64,000 nucleotides of DNA, taken from the NCBI GenBank assembly GCA_902788035.1, contig CADAIL010000013.1, positions 47,309-111,308 of the forward strand, read 5' to 3'. This document shows, piece by piece, positions 59,433-64,000 of this stretch. A program made the translations under genes and the position numbers. Position 1 is the stretch's first letter. Each line of letters starts with the position of its first letter. Source of the stretch: an uncultured Lachnospiraceae bacterium. Its GTDB lineage: Bacteria; Bacillota; Clostridia; Lachnospirales; Lachnospiraceae. Below the pieces are notes generated by a model, which worked only from the letters and a program-made list of their open reading frames with translations, ran no database searches and had not been told where the DNA came from.

Positions 59433-60497
59433 TTAAGCATCTCCGCCATCAGCTGTATCTTCTGCTTCGGTCCCATCCGCATTCTCAGCTTCTGCAGTCT
59501 CTCCGCCGTTAGCTGAAGCCTCACTGTCGCCGTCAGAAGTTTCGGTGTTCCCGTCAGCTGTATCCGCGTTATCTGCTGTCTGCTCACTGCTGTCTGCGCT
59601 CTCGGTATCCGCGGCTTTGGCTGCGGCATCGGCTGCGCTCGCATTTGCGGAAACCTGCTGAGACAGAGCATCCGCGTCGCCGGTCTGCTCATACTCGTAA
59701 TCGAAGGCCGTCTTCAGCATTGTCCTTGCCCAGATCGGATACATTTCCGCGAAAAAGTGCTGACCGTCCGTGTCATAAAGTTCCGGATAGTCATCAAGAT
59801 AGCTGTCGCAGTCGATCCAACATACGCCCAGATCATCCGCCATCTTTTTCAAAGCCTCGTTGTACTCCGGGATATTTTTATAATTGGAATCATTCTCGAT
59901 TGCGTGGGCATTGACCGGAATGATGGAATTGACAAATATAACTGCGCCGGGGATTTTCTCCCGGTATGCCTTGATCACCTTGGTATAGCCCTCAATAAAC
60001 TCCGCGGCTGTGTTCCAGTAGCCGTCGACGTCGTTCATTCCATAGGTAAAGAATATACGTGTCGGATTGGCGGAGGCGACAGCGTCAATGTAATCCATGG
60101 CATCCGTGCACATCGTGCCTTTTTCCGCAAATACATTTGTCGTAGTCAGGAATCCATCAAATACAAAATCCTCGGCTCTGGAGTCTCCCAGAATGGCAGC
60201 CCCGTTGAACTGAGACCAGATGGAGATTTCACCGCTGTCGATCTTGGCGAGAATCTCATCGACCTTGGCTGATTCTTCTTCCCGCTGCTTCTCGCGCAGC
60301 TCGTCCATCATATCCTGAGGGTTTTTGGCCTCCAGGGCTTCGAGATACGCGATGCCCTGCTGCAGTTTCACACTGTTATCGACTTTATCTTTCCTTAAAG
60401 CCAGAAAAAGGACAACCACAAGTATTATTACAGGAACAGCAATCAGCAGTTTACCTGCAGGTGATTTCTTTATTATACTCAGTAGCTTCATTATCAA
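59433..60497 (-). CDS. SGNH/GDSL hydrolase, membrane anchored
   Basis: 354 residues. Membrane helix about 12-32, SGNH domain with 'AILGDSRAEDFVFDGF' (Ser in GDS), 'FFTYGMNDVDGYWN' (Asn block) and 'TDGQHFFAEMYPIW' (Asp and His). The last 70 residues are an acidic Ala/Glu/Thr/Asp tail. First gene of the acylation operon; may esterify or de-esterify the polymer handled by the MBOAT protein. Confidence 0.87.
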   Translation of the reverse strand: MIMKLLSIIKKSPAGKLLIAVPVIILVVVLFLALRKDKVDNSVKLQQGIAYLEALEAKNPQDMMDELREKQREEESAKVDEILAKIDSGEISIWSQFNGAAILGDSRAEDFVFDGFLTTTNVFAEKGTMCTDAMDYIDAVASANPTRIFFTYGMNDVDGYWNTAAEFIEGYTKVIKAYREKIPGAVIFVNSIIPVNAHAIENDSNYKNIPEYNEALKKMADDLGVCWIDCDSYLDDYPELYDTDGQHFFAEMYPIWARTMLKTAFDYEYEQTGDADALSQQVSANASAADAAAKAADTESADSSEQTADNADTADGNTETSDGDSEASANGGETAEAENADGTEAEDTADGGDA

Positions 60498-60602
60498 TAA
60501 TCCTTTAGGGCGGGGCTTTTACACTCCGGCCTGCTGTTTCTATCCCGCCGTCAGCTAAGGCGTGAAGTTTATTGCTTAGACGTATCTAACGCAAGTGATT
60601 CA

Positions 60603-60611
60603 AGTATATCA
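60603..60611 (-). promoter_or_regulatory. Extended -10 promoter of the acylation operon
   Basis: TGA-TATACT on the minus strand (TATACT at 60603-60608) without a clear -35 box, about 100 bases before the SGNH gene. Confidence 0.35.
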
Positions 60612-60672
60612 CAACTGGAAGAAAAGGCTAGCTATATTTTCAATCTTCGCTACAGATTGTTTCTCTATAATC

Positions 60673-60687
60673 AACAGTTCAGACAGA
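60673..60687. repeat. Single outer arm of the long palindromic repeat
   Basis: CAACAGTTCAGACAG is identical to the start of copies R1 and R2, but the rest of the element is missing. It touches the terminator of the EF-Tu fragment. Confidence 0.6.
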
Positions 60688-60689
60688 AA

Positions 60690-60717
60690 AACCGCAGTCC
60701 CGAAGGACTGCGGTTTG
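60690..60717 (-). terminator. Terminator of the EF-Tu gene fragment
   Basis: AAACCGCAGTCC and GGACTGCGGTTT pair perfectly over 12 bases around a TTCG-type loop, followed by a T run on the minus strand. It is a typical strong terminator. Confidence 0.85.
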
Positions 60718-60737
60718 CTTGGCTTTATGTTTCGAAT

Positions 60738-60806
60738 TATTCGATAACGGAAGCAACACGGCCTGAACCGACTGTACGGCCACCTTCGCGAATCCGCTTG
60801 GCCATA
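60738..60806 (-). pseudogene. tuf: Detached 3' end of an EF-Tu gene
   Basis: The minus strand codes IREGGRTVGSGRVASVIE and a stop, the C-terminus of elongation factor Tu (family end: FAIREGGRTVGSGRV). The five codons before it (MAKRI) no longer match, and everything upstream is unrelated AT-rich DNA. With its own terminator still attached, this is what remains at one side when DNA integrates into the 3' end of tuf; the rest of tuf would lie beyond the island, outside the window. Confidence 0.75.
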
Positions 60807-60937
60807 TTTTGTGGTATTTCTGATATAAATCGGTATTAAATCCGGGCATAATACCATACTATTTCTTGTATGATTTTGATTATCAAAGATTTTTAGTATC
60901 AAAATAGCATCAGCGGAATGGCTAATTTCTCCGGGCT

Positions 60938-61663
60938 CTAACACTGCCCCTTGAAGTCAGTCAGCATCCTATGAAATTTTCTAAACTGAGTGAATTTTGA
61001 TTTCATTTCATCAATCAGTCTTTCATCCATTTGATTTGCCGCATCTCTATACCCTTTTGTTAGTTTCCTAATGCGTCCATTCTTGTCTCGTAATAACCTC
61101 GATTCCTTTCTAGGCATTGATAGTAAAAAACTATTGATGTCATCTTTAGAAAGCGTTTCTATTAACTGTGATTTATAGGATGGATACAAACAATACGCAG
61201 CCCATAATTCCGTATTTATATATGGTATACAGAGAATAATATTGGAGTCGACATCACAATCTTTCCAATTACAAATAACACTTTCTAACAAAGAACAATT
61301 TTCCTCAATTGTTGCACCTTCAATATAGCAAGGCAATTCCGTTGGAATTTTAGCATCATGTATTCTAGCAGATTCATATGTTACAAACATTACATCTCCG
61401 TCTACTTGTATTACTATCATATCAAAACTGCCATTCCCTGCTTCTAAAATTTCAAGCTTATCTTTTAAATTGTGGCAAATCTTATAAACACTGCCCCAAC
61501 CAAATCCCTCTGGTTTATCTATAATGCCACTTAATTCATCTGGCGTTGGCGAAATTTCAACACAAACAACTCTGTAATCCTTAAATACAAGCTTTACAAT
61601 TTTTTCAATAATAATTATATCTGTAGGACCTTCTGCTATTATTCCAATTCTCAGATCAGACAT
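60938..61663 (-). CDS. TOPRIM-like (DUF4276-type) protein of a defence pair
   Basis: 241 residues. 'IGIIAEGPTDIIIIEKIV' (Glu11, Asp15) and 'IVIQVDGDVMF' with D-x-D match the TOPRIM/DUF4276 pattern of OLD-like nucleases. A later 'IPYINTELWAAYCLYP' is also typical of DUF4276. Overlaps the ATPase gene by 8 bases, so the two are made together. By analogy with PARIS, Gabija and OLD systems (ATPase plus TOPRIM), it would be the nuclease effector held by the ATPase; no assignment to a named system is claimed. AT-rich compared with the backbone. Confidence 0.7.
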   Translation of the reverse strand: MSDLRIGIIAEGPTDIIIIEKIVKLVFKDYRVVCVEISPTPDELSGIIDKPEGFGWGSVYKICHNLKDKLEILEAGNGSFDMIVIQVDGDVMFVTYESARIHDAKIPTELPCYIEGATIEENCSLLESVICNWKDCDVDSNIILCIPYINTELWAAYCLYPSYKSQLIETLSKDDINSFLLSMPRKESRLLRDKNGRIRKLTKGYRDAANQMDERLIDEMKSKFTQFRKFHRMLTDFKGQC

Positions 61664-62843
61664 TTGGTACGCCTCCCAAATACCCGTCTACCCACATACG
61701 GCTTAAAGAAATATGCTTCTCCTGTGATAGTTTTATAAGTTCCTCCGTAATTATGAATCTCTTTACAACAGTTAACCCATCAGAATCCCTATCCACAATG
61801 AATAATCTAACAGAATCATCTGAAGAAATCCAGTTATCTAATATTGCAGGATTATGAGCAGTGCAGAGAATCTGCTTTTCAGGAATCAGCTCTTCAAACC
61901 ATTCTTTCATCTGTCCCATTAGCCGTTGTATAATCCTAGGGTTTAAAGCCTGATCAATATTGTCTACGGAAAACATTTTTGGACCTTCTTTAGCTAGACA
62001 AAGCACTGCTAAAAATAGTGCATATAAAATCCCTTCACTAGCATCACTTGCTGAAAACTTATTAGCACTATCTTTCATATATTCGTCAATAAAGGTTACA
62101 ACGCGTTTCGGTCTTGGAACAGAGCCGGATACTATTGCCCCAATATTAGTTTCACTTCCAACGCGTTTTACCCAAGGAAATAATGAAATAACGTCAGTCA
62201 AAGCGTCTTCTATATCTTCATCGTCCATACCAAGAACCAATAAATCTAAAAGCCCTTCTGCCAGACCCCCACCAGACAACCCTACCGGCAACCTATTTTG
62301 TGGATCACTTACTAGACCTCGTAGCATGGGCGTGTTCGGATTATATATAGCATACTCTCTCAAGGTACGAATAAACTGCTCTTCTGGAGATTCTACCTCA
62401 TAATCGTTAAGAACGCCTGGCATTCCACCTGCTGCCGGATTTTTGTTCGTTTTAACACCAACAACATAAGAATCGTTTTTGCCACTGTCAACAAATCGTT
62501 CTGTCTTATAACTCCATTGAGGTTTTGGGTTCTCCAGCGGATTTAATAATGAGACATGGTACTCACAGCCATTTGCAGCTTCTACGTCAAAAGATATATG
62601 TGGTTGTCTCGTACGCTTCTTATTTGATGTCTTATATAGTTTGGGCACACCAGGTCTTACACCTCGTCGCAATAATGTTTCATCATCAACAATCCCATAT
62701 ACTGCAGAGGATACAATTCCAAGAGCTTCCAAAATATTACTTTTACCACAACCATTTGCACCTAAAAATAAATTAATACGTCCAAGTTCTAGATGCATTG
62801 ATTCTATTGATTTAAAATTCTTAATAGTTATACTTTTTAGCAT
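61656..62843 (-). CDS. SMC/OLD-type AAA ATPase of a defence pair
   Basis: 395 residues from the ATG at 62843 (GAGG six bases upstream). 'MLKSITIKNFKSIESMHLELGRINLFLGANGCGKSN' in its parts is the RecF/AAA15 N-terminus with Walker A Lys34; signature-like 'LSGGGLAEGLLDLL'; 'FSASDASEGILYALFLAVLC'; Walker B-like 'MFSVDNIDQALNPRI' where the usual Glu reads Asp; 'LCTAHNPAILDNW' switch His. No own TOPRIM domain, which the next gene supplies. Likely senses phage and controls the partner. Confidence 0.8.
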   Translation of the reverse strand: MLKSITIKNFKSIESMHLELGRINLFLGANGCGKSNILEALGIVSSAVYGIVDDETLLRRGVRPGVPKLYKTSNKKRTRQPHISFDVEAANGCEYHVSLLNPLENPKPQWSYKTERFVDSGKNDSYVVGVKTNKNPAAGGMPGVLNDYEVESPEEQFIRTLREYAIYNPNTPMLRGLVSDPQNRLPVGLSGGGLAEGLLDLLVLGMDDEDIEDALTDVISLFPWVKRVGSETNIGAIVSGSVPRPKRVVTFIDEYMKDSANKFSASDASEGILYALFLAVLCLAKEGPKMFSVDNIDQALNPRIIQRLMGQMKEWFEELIPEKQILCTAHNPAILDNWISSDDSVRLFIVDRDSDGLTVVKRFIITEELIKLSQEKHISLSRMWVDGYLGGVPNV

Positions 62844-62989
62844 TACATTCCTCTTAATCATATTCTTGGTGATGGTTTACATACATTATATGATAATATC
62901 AAACACGTGTCATTGACATATTTATAAGTAATAGTAATTCTTGTTTATACTTATTTATCGTCAGTTCAAGAGGGCAGCAACAATCAAAT

Positions 62990-63079
62990 CTATAAATCCT
63001 TAATCAACTCATCCATAGATACTTCAAATTCATATCCGCAATCTTGACAAATATAAATATATCCAATATGATCAGCCAT
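62990..63079 (-). CDS. 29-residue protein with a CxxC knuckle
   Basis: ATG at 63079 behind AGGAGGAG, an excellent ribosome site, then MADHIGYIYICQDCGYEFEV and nine more residues to TAG at 62990-62992. Only one CxxC, half of a zinc ribbon as in small rubredoxin-like or FmdB-type peptides. It lies between the HsdR gene and the ATPase gene on the same strand. Too short for certainty, but the start signal is stronger than for many long genes here. Confidence 0.5.
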   Translation of the reverse strand: MADHIGYIYICQDCGYEFEVSMDELIKDL

Positions 63080-63141
63080 ATCTCCTCCTGATAGTCAATG
63101 ACGTAAAATGTAATATCTTCAAGCCAGTAGTATTATTAAGG

Positions 63142-64000
63142 TTAATCCGTCTTATCCCCATAATTAGCAGGCTGTTCCGCCACCATCCCTAACGGCCTCG
63201 CCGGCACCTCATACGCCTTCCTCTTCTTCAGTCTCTCATACACCACTCCGCCGACCGTCTCCATCACCATCTTCATCATCTCCGGCTCCGAGAACAGCTT
63301 AACGAAAAACCCGTCATTCATCTCGTATCGCTGGGCGGCCATGTTCGGGAAGTCCTTCTCGAAGAGCAACATAAATGTCTTCCTGTCGCTGTTCTGAGCA
63401 TAGCCCTGCCACTTATCCTGGGCAGCATAGTCGTTCTCCAGTTGTGTAAGGACCTTATCCATTTCCGTAAAATCAGTCCCATACTTTTCGTTAATCTTCT
63501 CAATGATTACGGTCAGCGGATCCTTCTTCGGCTCTCTATGGCCCGCCTCACCAGTGATTGGTACAAAGCCTCCTTCTACAGGCTCGAGCTGTATACCGCC
63601 CTCAAAATCTTTCTCCAGACGATAGTATTCCAGCAGGACCTTGTCATCGATATCGACAACCGGGCGATCCCCCTTTGGGAGCCACATGTAAAGGAACTTT
63701 GCAAATACACTGAACTTATGTATGTCCTTATCGAACAGTCTGCAGACCTGCGTAATGAAAGCATATATCCGGTTGAAGCGTCCTAACGTAGATTTGAAGA
63801 TATCCTTTCTCTCGGTTTCCAGAGCACCATACCGCTGCAGTGCCGGATTTAAAGCACTCTTCAGCCTTCCCAGATCACCGGCTTTCTGTGTATCTCCGGA
63901 ATAGAAGATATTTGCAAATTTATCTATCTCCAACTGCTGATACACCCTGAACTCGTCCAGGGTATTTTTCAGATCATAGACAACGTTCGGATCCGTCTCC
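63142..64000 (-). CDS. hsdR: Type I restriction enzyme R subunit (HsdR), C-terminal part
   Basis: 286 residues visible; the frame is open at the window edge, so the N-terminal nuclease and helicase domains lie outside. 'DPNVVYDLKNTLDEFRVYQQLEIDKFANIFYSG' and 'RFNRIYAFITQVCRLFDKDIHKFSVFAKFLYMWLPKGD' are the helical C-terminal domain that docks HsdR on the methylase core (EcoR124-like). Probably upstream on the same strand are hsdM and hsdS. Part of the island that begins at the EF-Tu fragment. Confidence 0.8.
   Translation of the reverse strand, partial: ETDPNVVYDLKNTLDEFRVYQQLEIDKFANIFYSGDTQKAGDLGRLKSALNPALQRYGALETERKDIFKSTLGRFNRIYAFITQVCRLFDKDIHKFSVFAKFLYMWLPKGDRPVVDIDDKVLLEYYRLEKDFEGGIQLEPVEGGFVPITGEAGHREPKKDPLTVIIEKINEKYGTDFTEMDKVLTQLENDYAAQDKWQGYAQNSDRKTFMLLFEKDFPNMAAQRYEMNDGFFVKLFSEPEMMKMVMETVGGVVYERLKKRKAYEVPARPLGMVAEQPANYGDKTD

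Noticed and set aside
60738..60806. Small gene of 22 codons starting MAKRIREGG
   Set aside because: No ribosome site, and the match to the EF-Tu C-terminus explains the sequence.

Overview
The window looks like a chromosomal piece of a Gram-positive Clostridia, most likely Lachnospiraceae (inference from gene content and style, not from a marker gene). GC is moderate and ribosome binding sites are strong AGGAGG-type. The gene set is typical of that group: VanW/YoaR-like protein, class B sortase, L,D-transpeptidase, DegV, a SufC-SufB pair without other suf genes, MutS2, YhaM and a rpsF-ssb-rpsR-gdpP-rplI-dnaB operon. No rRNA, tRNA or CRISPR array was seen.

Layout. 0-3.6 kb: end of an unknown gene, a lipoprotein, and a toxin-antitoxin module (MqsR-like toxin plus MqsA-HTH-Panacea antitoxin) whose toxin has an in-frame amber codon near its start. 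3.6-15.4 kb: integrative/mobilizable elements. A large serine recombinase, a MobV relaxase, a P4-type helicase, a CHC2 primase, an AlbA/ATPase regulator, an XRE regulator and a sigma factor form one element. A 217-bp segment (recombinase 3' end, terminator, sigma-gene start) is present twice and brackets a 2.2-kb insert with a nitrilase and a second serine recombinase. 15.4-17.4 kb: three decayed genes (TfoX domain, YoaP-type acetyltransferase, SPL-type radical SAM) and a GC-rich non-coding relic.

17.4-60.6 kb is host backbone. It runs from an ECF sigma/DUF4179 pair with a sigma-V/M-like promoter through rlmD, yhaM, a catalytically degenerate HtrA-like protein, mutS2 with a two-component system, a VanW protein, glyA and the rpsF-dnaB operon. 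A wall and surface group follows (C1 protease with SLH domains, sirtuin, sortase B, L,D-transpeptidase). Next come an aminotransferase, an rRNA methyltransferase, a BMP-type binding protein fused to a ParB-like domain with a phosphoesterase, a GT-C-like membrane protein, degV, sufC-sufB and an SGNH-DUF4358-MBOAT-DHHW acylation operon. Four copies of a roughly 195-bp fully palindromic repeat with covarying stems sit just downstream of genes, always in the same orientation relative to the gene that reads into them.

60.7-64 kb is an AT-rich defence island. It begins at a detached 3' end of an EF-Tu gene with its terminator, and carries a TOPRIM-like protein, an SMC/OLD-type ATPase, a 29-residue zinc-knuckle-like ORF and the C-terminal part of a type I restriction HsdR that runs off the window.
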